Origin: Armigeres subalbatus
Lineage: Eukaryota; Arthropoda; Insecta; Diptera; Culicidae
Direction of reading: 5' to 3'
Assembly (NCBI RefSeq): GCF_024139115.2
Contig: NC_085139.1
Location: 16,959,284-17,023,283, forward strand
Length of the DNA stretch: 64,000 nucleotides
Positions 10,700 to 21,599 of the stretch are shown piece after piece; within the stretch, counting starts at the first letter, position 1, and every line of letters begins with the position of its first letter. Both the position numbers and the translations under genes were made by a program. A model generated the notes under the pieces. It did no database searches and was not told the DNA's origin. It saw only the letters and a list, made by a program, of their open reading frames with translations.

Positions 10700-11063
10700 T
10701 CTCAAAAGTCGTCTCTATCGGAAGTCCTGTAGCTTCAGATTAAGGTTTGCTATTCTGACTACAATACAAAATGTGAGTGCCTTGTTGCTGATCAGGTTAC
10801 TGGAACAATTTCGTCAGTTCTGATTGATATCAAATCTTGAAAAATTCCCATCGGATTTTCCCTTGCTGAAGAGAACTCAACGTTTTTTCAATTGATATTG
10901 TCAAGACAATCCAAAATGTCTCATAATATATCCTTCAGGAAACCCATCTGGTATGGGTGGTAGTATGAGTAGAATCAATAACAAATTTCGTATCGAATTA
11001 AAAAATGACAAAAAAAGGTCTAATTTACCTGTGCAAATCTACAATATTTTTATAATACACAAC
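10700..11063. other. No gene recognised
   Basis: AT-rich sequence between the SINE and the RTE; no ORF or repeat structure was recognised. Confidence 0.35.
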
Positions 11064-11267
11064 ACTTTAACCTTGGGGGCAGCAGGGACTATGTCCAAGG
11101 GCTTGACGATCCCTCCCCAGGCCATCTGCGAGTTGTGGCGCCTGCCTAGGATGTGGTGGGGTTTGACAGTGGGCCCTGTTAAACCTCTATAAAAAGCTGC
11201 ATGTATCCGCAAGTAGGCTCCGCCAAAGCGACCGTGTGCCGCTCAAAGCGCACAAGCCCAAGTCCTG

Positions 11268-11885
11268 GTGTTAGGTGGGACGCTAAACAGCCCTGACACG
11301 ACGGCCTCCGACGAGACAGGAGGCTTGCGCAGGCCCAATAAGCCGCCTGGAAAAACAACTATTACGAACGACATAGAAGATAATACGACTCGATACAATC
11401 GGCAACGACCTAGGCGACGAATAAAGGATCACGATTGGAAGCTTGGAACATGGAACTGCAAGTCGCTAGGCTTCGCAGGTTGCGATAGAATAATCTACGA
11501 TGAATTACATCCCCGCAACTTCGATGTCGTAGCGCTGCAGGAAATCTGCTGGACAGGACAGAAAGTGTGGAAAAGCGGGCATCGAGCGGCTACCTTCTAC
11601 CAAAGCTGTGGCACCACCAACGAGCTGGGAACCGGCTTCATAGTGCTGGGAAAGATGCGCCAACGCGTGATTGGGTGGCAGCCAATCAACGCAAGGATGT
11701 GCAAGCTGAGGATAAAAGGCCGTTTCTTCAACTATAGCATCATCAACGTGCACTGCCCACACGAAGGGAGATCCGACGACGAGAAAGAAGCGTTCTATGC
11801 GCAGCTGGAGCAGACATACGATGGATGCCCACTGCGGGACGTCAAAATCGTCATCGGTGACATGAACGGTCATCGGACCGGATAG
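11268..11885 (+). pseudogene. RTE AP-like endonuclease domain
   Basis: The 205-residue open frame carries the endonuclease/exonuclease/phosphatase motifs in order: LGTWNCKSL, FDVVALQEICW (catalytic Glu), the YSIINVHCPH strand and VIGDMN (Asp/Asn pair). It then hits TAG at 11883, and the domain's end continues in another frame as NQIDHVLIDGKF...SNHYLV from 12026 to 12125. In the usual motif the SNHYLV position is SDH, so the catalytic Asp is apparently replaced by Asn. Endonuclease nicking would normally prime target-primed reverse transcription. This copy is broken. Confidence 0.85.
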
Positions 11886-11946
11886 TCTGCATACCGTATC
11901 GAATGACAACGGCCAACGATGCATAAACTTTGCAGCCTCCCGCGGA

Positions 11947-14309
11947 ATGGTAGTCCGCAGCACTTTCTTCCCCCGTAAGAATATCCACAAGGCCACATGG
12001 AAATCACCTAATCAAGTAACGGAAAACCAAATCGACCACGTTCTAATCGACGGTAAATTCTTCTCCGACATCACGAACGTACGCACTTACCGCAGTGCGA
12101 ATATTGAATCCAACCACTACCTCGTCGCAGTATGTCTGCGCTCAAAACTCTCGACGGTGATCAACACGCGTCGGAGTCGTCCGCCGCGGCTTAACATTGG
12201 GCGGCTACAAGACGGTAGACTAGCCCAAGACTACGCGCAGCAGCTGGAAGTGGCACTCCCAACGGAAGAGCAGCTAGGCGCAGCATCTCTTGAAGATGGC
12301 TGGAGAGATATTCGATCCGCCATTGGAAGCACCGCAACCGCTGCACTAGGCACGGTGGCTCCGGATCAGAGAAACGACTGGTATGACGGCGAATGTGAGC
12401 AGTTAGTTGAGGAGAAGAATGCAGCATGGGCGAGATTGCTGCAACACAGCACGAGGGCGAACGAGGCACGATACAAACGGGCGCGGAACAGACAAAACTC
12501 GATTTTCCGGAGGAAAAAGCGCCAGCAGGAAGATCGAGACCGTGAAGAGACGGAGGAACTGTATCGCGCTAATAACGCACGAAAGTTCTATGAGAAGTTG
12601 AACCGTTCACGTAAGGGCCACGTGCCACAGCCCGATATGTGTAAGGACATAAACGGGAACCTTCTTACGAACGAGCGTGAGGTGATCCAAAGGTGGCGGC
12701 AGCACTACGAAGAGCACCTGAATGGCGATATGGCAGACAACGGTGGCGGTATGGTAATGAACCTAGGAGCACGCGCGCAGGACATGCGACTTCCGGCTCG
12801 GAATCTCCAGGAAATCCAGGAGGAGGTCGGCCGGCTGAATAACAACAAAGCCCTGGAGTTGACCAACTACCAGGGAGAGCTGCTATTTAAACACGGTGGT
12901 GAAGCACTGGCTAGAGCGCTGCATTGGGTGATTACCAAGGTTTGGGAGGATGAGGTTCTGCCGCAGGAGTGGATGGAAGGTGTCGTGTGTCCCATCTACA
13001 AAAAGGCCATAAGCTGGATTGTAGCAACTACCGCGCAATCCCATTGCTGAACGCCGCCTACAAGATACTCTCCCAAATTTTATGCCGCCGACTAACACCA
13101 ATTCCAAGAGAGTTCGTGGGCAGTACCAGGCGGGATTTATGGGTGAACGCTCTACCACAGACCAGGTGTTCGCCATACGTCAGGTATTGCAGAAATGCCG
13201 CGAATACAACGTGCCCACACATCATCTATTTATCGACTTTAAAGCCGCATATGATACAATCGATCGGGACCAGCTATGGCAGCTAATGCACGAAAACGGA
13301 TTTCCGGATAAACTGATACGGTTGATCAAGGCGACGATGGATCGGGTGATGTGCGTAGTTCGAGTTTCAGGGGCATTCTCGAGTCCCTTCGAAACCCGTA
13401 GAGGGTTACGGCAAGGTGATGGTCTTTCGTGTCTGCTATTCAACATCGCTTTGGAAGGAGTAATACGAAGGGCAGGGATTGACACGAGTGGTACGATTTT
13501 CACGAAGTCCGTCCAGTTATTTGGTTTCGCCGACGACATTGATATCATGGCACGTAACTTTGAGAGGATGGAGGAAGCCTACATCAGACTGAAAAGCGAA
13601 GCTAAACGGATTGGACTAGTCATCAACACGTCGAAGACGAAGTACATGATAGGAAGAGGCTCAAGAGAGGTCATCGAAAGGTGACGAAATCGAGGTGGTT
13701 GAAGAATTCGTGTACTTGGGTTCACTGGTGACCGCCGATAACGATACCAGCAGAGAAATTCGGAGACGCATAGTGGCTGGAAACCGTACGTACTTTGGAC
13801 TCCGCAAGACGCTTCGATCGAATAGAGTTCGCCGCCGTACCAAACTGACTATCTACAAAACGCTTATAAGACCGGTAGTTCTCTACGAACACGAGACCTG
13901 GACGATGCTCGTGGAGGACCAACGCGCACTGGGAGTTTTCGAAAGGAAAGTGTTGCGTACCATCTATGGTGGGTTGCAGATGGCGGACGGTACGTGGAGG
14001 AGGCGAATGAACCACGAGTTGCATCAGCTGCTGGGAGAACCATCCATCGTTCACACCGCGAAAATCGGACGACTGCGATGGGCCGGGCACGTAGCCAGAA
14101 TGTCGGACAATAACCCGGTGAAAATGGTTCTCGACAACGATCCGACGGGTATAAGAAGGCGAGGTGCACAGCGGGCAAGGTGGATTGATCAGATGGAGGA
14201 CGACTTGCGGACCCTCCGCAGACTGCGTGGTTGGCGAAGTGCAGCCATGGACCGAGCTGAATGGAGAAGTCTTTTATGTGCAGCACAGGCCACTCCGGCC
14301 TTAGTCTGA
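11947..14309 (+). pseudogene. RTE reverse transcriptase and C-terminal domain, frameshifted
   Basis: Four frames join head to tail. They are 11947 to about 13010 (endonuclease end, linker with RNDWYDGEC, ARKFYEKLNRSRKGHVP), about 13000-13080, 13082-13684 (RT palm) and 13695-14309 (C-terminal). RT motifs are HHLFIDFKAAYDT, TRRGLRQGDGLSCLLFNIALEG and FADD at 13526-13537 (GFADDIDIM). The C-terminal part has YKTLIRPVVLY.HETW and RLRWAGHVARM. The finger motif is degraded: the family's NKAAG.D reads NKALELTNY here. Frame changes lie near 13010, 13080 and 13680. Confidence 0.85.
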
Positions 14310-14330
14310 TTATAAATAAATAAATAAACT

Positions 14331-14453
14331 TTAACCTTCCGGAATCCGCGTGATCCTTGATCACTCACGCAGTCCTGCTGCTCTTTCGAACGACAAGCGT
14401 GCTTTTTCGAAGGTGTTGTACTTCTTACAACAGTGTGAGTCCCGGAAGGTTAA
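14331..14453. mobile_element. TTAA-flanked MITE (piggyBac-like), 115 bp core
   Basis: TTAA-CCTTCCGG at the left and CCGGAAGG-TTAA at the right give short terminal inverted repeats next to TTAA target sites (14331-14334 and 14450-14453), as in piggyBac-type insertions. An internal GTGATCCTTGATCAC hairpin is present. The RTE's 11-bp duplication overlaps its left end, so the MITE was probably there first. Confidence 0.7.
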
Positions 14454-15289
14454 CTGCAACATTTCCAACGAAACACATCGCTCCAAAGAACACCTCTTCA
14501 ACAAAACTATTTCGAACAGATGCGACACTAGCCATACCGAAAACTCCATAGAACACATTTTAGTAAATTGTATCAATCATTATGTTCAAACAGCATGAGG
14601 CAACAACAGAACCAAAAAAGTGAAAATTTTAAAATATCTGAAGAAATGTAATCTATACGATAAGATTTGATTTTCTTTCTTCTTTAAGAAGCGAATGCAT
14701 CTAGTGGTTTAAGTCCTCTTTAATAAACACAATGAATTCAAACATTCTCCATACATCTTAGAAGGCAATCCTCAAAACATATCCAAGCCCTCCAATGCGA
14801 ACCCACTTTAAGATCTTTAGTTAGAATCTCGATCAAAACTCAAAAGCAACTGGTCGTAACAACTGAATTCTTTAAAATCGGTGAATTTAATCTGCTCTAT
14901 CATCGAGGTCGTATATTTGTTATATTCTTAAGACGTGAAAAATGTGATTATAACATCCTATGTAAATACAGTTGAACAAAAAAATAAATATGTAAACATC
15001 TTATCGTATAGTTGGCGTTAATTTCAAGAATATCATCGTAGAGAGATTCCCACAATTCACTAAATCGAGAGTCCCGCAGAGTCCGTCGTATCGCGCAGTA
15101 ATGTTTGTTCTACCTATGTGCATTGTTCTTCAATCAATTAGCCGAAAAATTGCAGTTCTACCCATTACAGTAACTCAATACGACGAGTGTTCTACAAGTC
15201 AACATTGAAAGTGTTTTCCTCGGTGAAGGTAGAATCGAAAGCAAACAGGAGAGGAACGGCCTCCCCCGGGCATGCATTTTCCTACTTAC
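14454..15289. other. No gene recognised; intron candidate
   Basis: AT-rich sequence downstream (minus-strand sense) of the exon at 15290-15615, so probably intronic. No repeat or exon was recognised. Confidence 0.35.
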
Positions 15290-15615
15290 ATGATTCGTGC
15301 CGCATCCGCCTGGCGCACGTTTTCGTCCCTGTTGAGCACGTTCAGGATAATCTGGCGCTCCTGATCGGTCAGATTGTCCAGCATATGGGAAGCGGCCATA
15401 TCCTGCAGGGATCCGGTGGACTTGTCCCCGACCCCGGCCCCCGACAGAGCGTACGTGTTGTTGTTGGTGTGCATTTCGGCTAGCGGCCTCGAACTGCTTC
15501 CGGTGCCATTTCCGCTGCCGTTGCTGGCCTGCGGAGTCGGCGGCAATCGAGCTCGACCACTAGCCATTCTGGCACTCGCAACTGGCTGGGCGGTTAGCGA
15601 TGGGGAGGGTAGTTT
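15290..15615 (-). CDS. Internal exon of a putative synaptic Rab-effector (RIM/Fife-like)
   Basis: On the minus strand a 326-bp open segment is bounded by a strong acceptor (TTTTCTGTTTTCCAG ending at 15616) and a consensus donor GTAAGT (15289-15284). Entry is in phase 0, and exit is after two bases of a codon. It encodes about 108 residues. First comes a low-complexity Pro/Ser/Gly/Asn linker (RARLPPTPQASNGSGNG). After that is DNLTDQERQIILNVLNRDEN and VRQADAARI, which resembles the first helix of the Rab-binding domain ahead of the FYVE-type zinc finger in RIM, rabphilin and Fife proteins. Other exons were not found here, so introns must be long. GC content is higher than in its neighbours. Gene identity is inferred from one helix; another Rab effector is possible. 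Confidence 0.6.
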
Positions 15616-17375
15616 CTGGAAAACAGAAAAGTGGAATATTTGCAAATCACAACAATAATCAGATTTCGATCTCAATGACGCTGTAGGTGCATAGCACTGT
15701 GGATGAATGTGTGAATGTGACTAAATTAGATTTTCATTGGGTGTGAGCATGGTGTGACAGTTCGGTTGCTTATGGTCTATTATCTTCCACTGAACCGGAA
15801 ATCATCAATTTCCGTTGCACTTTCCTTGGGCGTGCGACTACAGTGAAAGCCATGATAGAAGACGTAGTTTACTCCCACGAATGAAACATATTGGATGGGG
15901 TTGAAGATCAATATTTTCATTGTTTGTCTCTCGACAGGAGGAAATTTAAAAATCAGATGAAAAACTCGCTTGTGAATGCTAAAATTGGCTTTCTTGTACA
16001 ACAAAATTGTAGCTGAAATACTAATGATATTAATATTTTCATAGCAACATTCATTAGTCGAGTTTTTGATGCCTACACTTGAAATTCGAGGGGAAATAAT
16101 GTTATGTACATTTGTATATGTATGAAAGTATGCATGCATGTAAACAATCCTTTCAATGTCGCATAGTTTATATGTTCTTTTTTTTTTTTGCAATTATTGA
16201 TCTATTTCATTCAATAAGTAAAGTCATCCCATTGTAAAACATTGCGCTTGCTTTAGCAATATCACCATTAGGTGTACAAATTTGGGCTTTAATAACCATG
16301 TTGAATATTACATTCATGCTGTCACATGCAGTATCATTCAGAAAAAAAAAACATGCATCATGTGTAACACAAATGAATACCTTTCTTGAGAACACTTCTA
16401 CCATAACCCTCTTGAGCACATTTCCAAGAAAAATGCATTTGATCTTACTCAGTGATGCAAATCCTCTTGCACTATTCCGGGAACTATCTGAAGAAGTGTA
16501 CTGATACCTCACAGGATTCCCATTACTTCGATTTCGTTTCGTTATTTTGTTTTTGCAGATATCGGAATCCATGCAGCTGCCAGTGACACCGTTGATTGCG
16601 ATTCTCCCCCCTTGCAATCGAGAGTGTTGTGTCGGGCGGCAGTAGTGTGGTGGGATGTGTTATTCATTTCTAAATGTTCTTGAATAGAGGAGAGGTTCAT
16701 TTCTGTTTGGTACAAAGAAAATAAATAATCGTTGAGTGGGACGTTCGTAATAATATCGTTGATGCTGTGGTGCTTTCGAAACTCAATTTCCTGCACTTCA
16801 GACTGTCGGGCGATTTCGAAGGATATTACAACAGCGGGGGATCTCCACCCACACGGTACAAAATTCTACTCCTTGCAAGTGCGTTTGTAGTATGGTGATG
16901 ATGGGCGAGACGCCCAAGCGTGCGGTGGCGACGGCGGTGCCAGCTGCTGACGTTATTTGAAGGTAATGCAGCGTAGTAGTATTGTTTGTATTCTGATTAT
17001 TTGCGAGGCTGCCATTTTGGATGCTTATTATCATTGACGTAAGCGTAAGATTTCGCTGGTTTGATGTTGCAATTTAGACATGAGTAGCCGTAGGTACTTC
17101 ATTCGAAATGTCGCATCTACCCTCGCATTTCTTTTTGACATTAGCTATACGGGTTTGAATTATTTAAATATGATTCCCAGAGCTCATTGATAACACAGTG
17201 AAGTCTTATTTGAAGATGACAGTATAATTTTTAAATTATAATAACCTTTGTAGAATCTGGTTGAACAAGTGATCCCCTAGACTGCAAGCTGAGAGAAAGC
17301 TGTGAAGAACGCTAAGAGAATCCAAAGAATTATTTCGAAATAACCTTATGAAGGTTTCTCAGAGAATCCATGAAA
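15616..17375. other. Probable intron; no exon confirmed
   Basis: Lies upstream (minus-strand sense) of the exon. Mostly AT-rich. Bases 16540-17040 are more complex, with short minus-strand open frames, the longest 136 aa, and one plus-strand acceptor-like TTTTGTTTTTGCAG at 16558. No recognisable protein motif was found. Confidence 0.3.
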
Positions 17376-17379
17376 GAAT

Positions 17380-18045
17380 CTTTTGGAGGATTCTGAGAGA
17401 ATTTTTTGCAGCATTCTAAAATAATGAAAGACTCTCCGACAATTCTTTGAAAGGTTTCGAAAGCATCCTTTGAAGAATTATAGAAGTATCCTGTGAAAAA
17501 TTTAGAGTGAATCCTGTGAAGAATTCTGAAAGAATCCTGTGAAGGATTTTGAGAGAATCCTGTGAAGGATTCTGAGAGAATCCTGTGAAGGATTCTGAGA
17601 GAATCCTGTGAAGGATTTAGAGAGAATCCTGTGAAGGATTCCGAGAGAATCCTGTGAAGGATTCTGAGAGAATCCTGTGAAGGAATCTGAGAGAGTTTTG
17701 TGAAGGATTCTGAGAAAGTTCTGTGAAGGATTCTGAGAGTATCCTGTGAAGGATTTTGAGAGAATCCTGTGAAGGATTCTGAGAGAATCGTGTGAAGGAT
17801 TTTGAGAGAGTTCTGTGAAGGATTCTGACAGAGACCTGTGAAGGATTCTGAGAGAATATTGTGAAGGATTCTGAGAGAATCCTGTGAAGGATTCTGAGAG
17901 AATCCTGTGAAGGATTCTGAGAGAATCCTGTGAAGGATTCTGAGAGAATCCTGTGAAGGATTCTGAGAGAATCCTGTGAAGGATTCTGAGAGAATCCTGT
18001 GAAGGATTCTGAGAGAATCCTGTGAAGGATTATGAGAGAATCCTC
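17380..18045 (+). repeat. 23-bp minisatellite, type 1 (GAATCC...GGATTC)
   Basis: About 28 tandem copies of a 23-bp unit: GAATCC, six-base spacer TGTGAA, GGATTC, then TGAGA. Copies from about 17870 to 18030 are nearly identical and those before 17600 are degenerate. Each unit has a dyad (GAATCC / GGATTC). The 244-residue minus-strand open frame is a by-product of stop-free monomers with a 69-nt (three-unit) coding period. The array passes directly into the type 2 array. Confidence 0.92.
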
Positions 18046-21000
18046 CTGAAAAGCCTCCTTTCAAGAGGCTCGGAAGCCTCCTTTCAAGAGGCTCGGAAGC
18101 CTCCTTTCAAGAGGCTCGGAAGCCTCCTTTCAAGAGGCTCGGAAGCCTCCTTTCAAGAGGCTCGGAAGCCTACTTTCAAGAGGCTCAGAAGCCTCCTTTC
18201 AAGAGGCTCAGAAGCTTCCTTTCAAGAGGCTCAGAAGCCTCCTTTCAAGAGGCTCAGAAGCCTCCTTTCAAGAGGCTCAGAGCCTCCTTTCAAGAGAGCT
18301 CAGAGCCTCCTTTCAAGAGGCTCAGAAGCCTCCTTTCAAGAGGCTCAGAGCCTCCTTTCAAGAGGCTCAGAAGCCTCCTTTCAAGAGGCTCAGAAGCCTC
18401 CTTTCAAGAGGCTCAGAAGCCTCCTTTCAAGAGGCTCAGAAGCCTCCTTTCAAGAGGCTCCAGAAGCCTCCTTTCAAGAGGCTCAGAAGCCTCCTTTCAA
18501 GAGGCTCAGAGCCTCCTTTCAAGAGGCTCAGAGCCTCCTTTCAAGAGGCTCAGAAGCCTCCTTTCAAGAGGCTCAGAAGCCTCCTTTCAAGAGGCTCAGA
18601 AGCCTCCTTTCAAGAGGCTCAAGCCTCCTTTCAAGAGGCTCGGAAGCCTCCTTTCAAGAGGCTCAGAAGCCTCCTTTCAAGAGGCTCAGAAGCCTCCTTT
18701 CAAGAGGCTCGAAGCCTCCTTTCAAGAGGCTCCAGAAGCCTCCTTTCAAGAGGCTCAGAAGCCTCCTTTCAAGAGGCTCAGAGCCTCCTTTCAAGAGGCT
18801 CAGAAGCCTCCTTTCAAGAGGCTCGGAAGCCTCCTTTCAAGAGCTCAGAAGCCTCCTTTCAAGAGGCTCAGAAGCCTCCTTTCAAGAGAGCTCGGAAGCC
18901 TCCTTTCAAGAGGCTCAGAAGCCTCCTTTCAAGAGGCTCAGGAAGCCTCCTTTCAAGAGGCTCAAGCCTCCTTTCAAGAGGCTCAGAAGCCTCCTTTCAA
19001 GAGGCCTGGAAGCCTCCTTTCAAGAGGCCTGGAAAGCCTCCTTTCAAGAGGCTCAGAAGCTTTCTTTCGAGAGGCTCAGTAGCCTCCTTTCAAGAGGCTC
19101 AGAAGCCTCCTTTCAAGAGGCTCAGAAGCCTCCTTACAAGAGGCTCAGAAACCTCCTTTCAAGAGGCTCAGAAGCCTCGTTTCAAGAGGCTCAGAAGCCT
19201 CCTTTCAAGAGGCTCAGAAGCCTTCTTTCAAGAGGCCCAGTAGCCTCCTTTCAAGAAGCTCAGAGCCTCCTTTCAAGAGGCTCAGAAGCCTCCTTTCAAG
19301 AGGCTCAGAGCCTCCTTTCAAGAGGCTCAGAAGCCTCCTTTCAAGAGGCTCAGAAGCCTCCTTTCAAGAGGCTCAGAAGCCTCCTTTCAAGAGGCCTCAG
19401 AAGCCTCCTTTCAAGAGGCTCAGAAACCTCCTTTCAAGAGGCTCAGAAGCCTCCTTTCAAGAGGCTCAGAAGCCTCCCTTTCAAGAGAGGCCTCCTTTCA
19501 AGAGGCTCAGAAGCCTCCTTTCAAGAGGCCTCAGAGCCTCCTTTCAAGAGGCTCAGAAGCCTCCTTTCAAGAGGCTCAGAGCCTCCTTTCAAGAGGCTCG
19601 GAAGCCTCCTTTCAAGAGGCCTCAGAAGCCTCCTTTCAAGAGGCTCAGAAGCCTCCCTTTCAAGAGGCCTCAAAGCCTCCTTTCAAGAGGCTCAGAAGCC
19701 TCCTTTCAAGAGGCTCAGAAGCCTCCTTTCAAGAGGCTCAGAAGCCTCCTTTCAAGAGGCTCAGAAGCCTCCTTTCAAGAGGCTCCAGCCTCCTTTCAAG
19801 AGGCTCAAAGCCTCCTTTCAAGAGGCTCGAAAGCCTCCTTTCAAGAGGCTCAGAAGCCTCCTTTCAAGAGGCTCAAAGCCTCCTTTCAAGAGGCTCAGAG
19901 CCTCCTTTCAAGAGGCTCGGAAGCCTCCTTCCAAGAGGCTCGGAAGCCTCCTTCCAAGAGGCTCGGAAGCCTCCTTCCAAGAGGCTCAGAAACCTCCTTT
20001 CAAGAGGCTCAGAAACCTCCTTTCAAGAGGCTCAAAAGCCTCCTTTCAAGAGGCTCAAAAGCCTCCTTTCAAGAGGCTCAGAAGCCTCCTTCAAGAGGCT
20101 CAGAGCCTCCTTTCAAGAGGCTCAGGAAGCCTCCTTTCAAGAGGCTCAAGCCTCCTTTCAAGAGGCTCGGAAGCCTCCTTTCAAGAGGCTCAGAGCCTCC
20201 TTTCAAGAGGCTCAAGCCTCCTTTCAAGAGGCTCAGAAGCCTCCTTTCAAGAGGCTCAGAAGCCTCCTTTCAAGAGGCTCAAGCCTCCCTTTCAAGAGGC
20301 TCAGAAGCCTCCTTTCAAGAGAGCTCGAAGCCTCCTTTCAAGAGCTCAGAAGCCTCCTTTCAAGAGGCTCAAGCCTCCTTCAAGAGGCTCAGAAGCCTCC
20401 TTTCAAGAGGCTCGGAAGCCTCCTTTCAAGAGGCTCAGAGCCTCCTTTCAAGAGGCTCAGAAGCCTCCTTTCAAGAGGCTCAGAAGCCTCCTTTCAAGAG
20501 GCTCAGAGCCTCCTTTCAAGAGGCTCGGAAGCCTCCTTTCAAGAGGCTCGGAAGCCTCCTTTCAAGAGGCTCAGAAGCCTCCTTTCAAGAGGCTCAGAAG
20601 CCTCCTTTCAAGAGGCTCAGAAGCCTCCTTTCAAGAGGCCTGGAAGCCTCCTTTCAAGAGCTCAGAAGCCTCCTTTCAAGAGGCTCAGAAGCCTCCTTTC
20701 AAGAGGCTCGGAAGCCTCCTTTCAAGAGGCCTCAGAAGCCTCCTTTCAAGAGGCCTGGAAGCCTCCTTTCAAAGAGGCCTCAGAAGCCTCCTTTCAAGAG
20801 CTCAGAAGCCTCCTTTCAAGAGGCTCAGAAGCCTCCTTTCAAGAGGCTCAGAAGCCTCCCTTCAAGAGGCTCAGAAGCCTCCTTTCAAGAGGCTCGGAAG
20901 CCGCCTTTTAAGAGGCTCGGAAGCCTCCTTTCAAGAGGCTAAGAATCCTCCTTTCAAGAGGCTCGGAAGCCTCCTTTCAAGAGGCTCGGAAGCCTACTTT

Positions 21001-21193
21001 CAAGAGGCTCAGAAACCTCTTTTCAAGAGACCTGGAAGCCTCCTTTCAAGAGGCTCGAAGCCTCCTTTCAAGAGGCTCGAAGCCTCCTTTCAAGAGGCTC
21101 GGAAGCCTCCTTTCAAGAGGCTCGGAAGCCTCCTTTCAAGAGGCTCGGAAGCCTCCTTCCAAGAGGCTCGGAAGCCTCCTTCCAAGAGGCTCG
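18046..21193 (+). repeat. 23-bp minisatellite, type 2 (CCTCCTTTCAAGAGGCTC)
   Basis: About 137 tandem copies of a 23-bp unit reading CCTCCTTTCAAGAGGCTC then GGAAG or AGAAG. Many one-base indels give 21-24 bp variants. Two dyads are present, GAGGCT / AGCCTC around a CGGA or CAGA loop, and CCTC / GAGG around CTTTCAA. The 1059-residue plus-strand open frame comes from monomers lacking stops in all three frames and is not a credible gene. The right end is cut at 21193 by the insertion of the LTR-flanked element, and the array resumes at 24675. Confidence 0.95.
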
Positions 21194-21444
21194 TGTCGTG
21201 ACCCGGACGAGGTTTCTAAGCTCGACCGTTCGTCGCAACAATACTCAGCAAACTGAACTCTGTTATCGATTCGTTCCAACACGAACGAAAAACCGAAAAC
21301 ACCTTTTCGTTACCATTCAGCACAAGATAACACTATACACGCTGATTAAAATGAATCAATAAATAAGTACATATCGTTACAAGGTAATAATTTCAGTGGT
21401 ATTTAATTTTGCAATAACTCCTCATTTCAATCTTATCCACTACA
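21194..21444. repeat. Left LTR (251 bp)
   Basis: Begins TGTCGTGACCCGG and ends TATCCACTACA. Differs from the right LTR by about nine substitutions plus an 8-bp duplication (ACCAATT) in the right copy, counted by eye. That makes the insertion old relative to the most homogeneous neighbouring minisatellite copies. Confidence 0.9.
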
Positions 21445-21599
21445 TTCTTTCCCTCCTACTTTCCAAGACTACTCTGGAGACGTATTAGAAACTTAAAATA
21501 CCTATGAAGTTTGAGGAAATATCATTATGGATTCCTTTTAAACCAATATGGAATTACCCCCTTTTCAAGAATTAAGAAAAAAATATGAGAACGACTCTA

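Larger units (their letters stand above)
11075..14327 (+). mobile_element. RTE-clade (JAM1-like) non-LTR retrotransposon, near full length
   Basis: A perfect 11-bp target duplication ACTTTAACCTT (11064-11074 and 14328-14338) brackets 3.25 kb. The element has a roughly 190-bp 5' leader, an AP-endonuclease domain, an RT domain, a short 3' UTR and a TAAATAAATAAATAAA tail. Its duplication length equals that of the copy at 2480-4586, so 11 bp looks characteristic of this family. Several frameshifts and a stop make it inactive. The insertion point is in the left end of a TTAA-flanked MITE (14331-14453). Confidence 0.92.

Noticed and set aside
17330..18064. 244-codon minus-strand repeat ORF (ILSESFTGFSQNPSQDSLR)
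   Set aside because: Translation of the type 1 23-bp minisatellite.
18022..21201. 1059-codon repetitive ORF (LLSRGSEASFQEAQKPPFKR repeats)
   Set aside because: The 23-bp monomer has no stops in three frames, and one-base indels between monomers only switch among open frames. No plausible protein.
21445..21500. tRNA primer-binding site after the left LTR
   Set aside because: The sequence after TACA is TTCTTTCCCTCC and does not start TGG; no convincing tRNA complement was seen.
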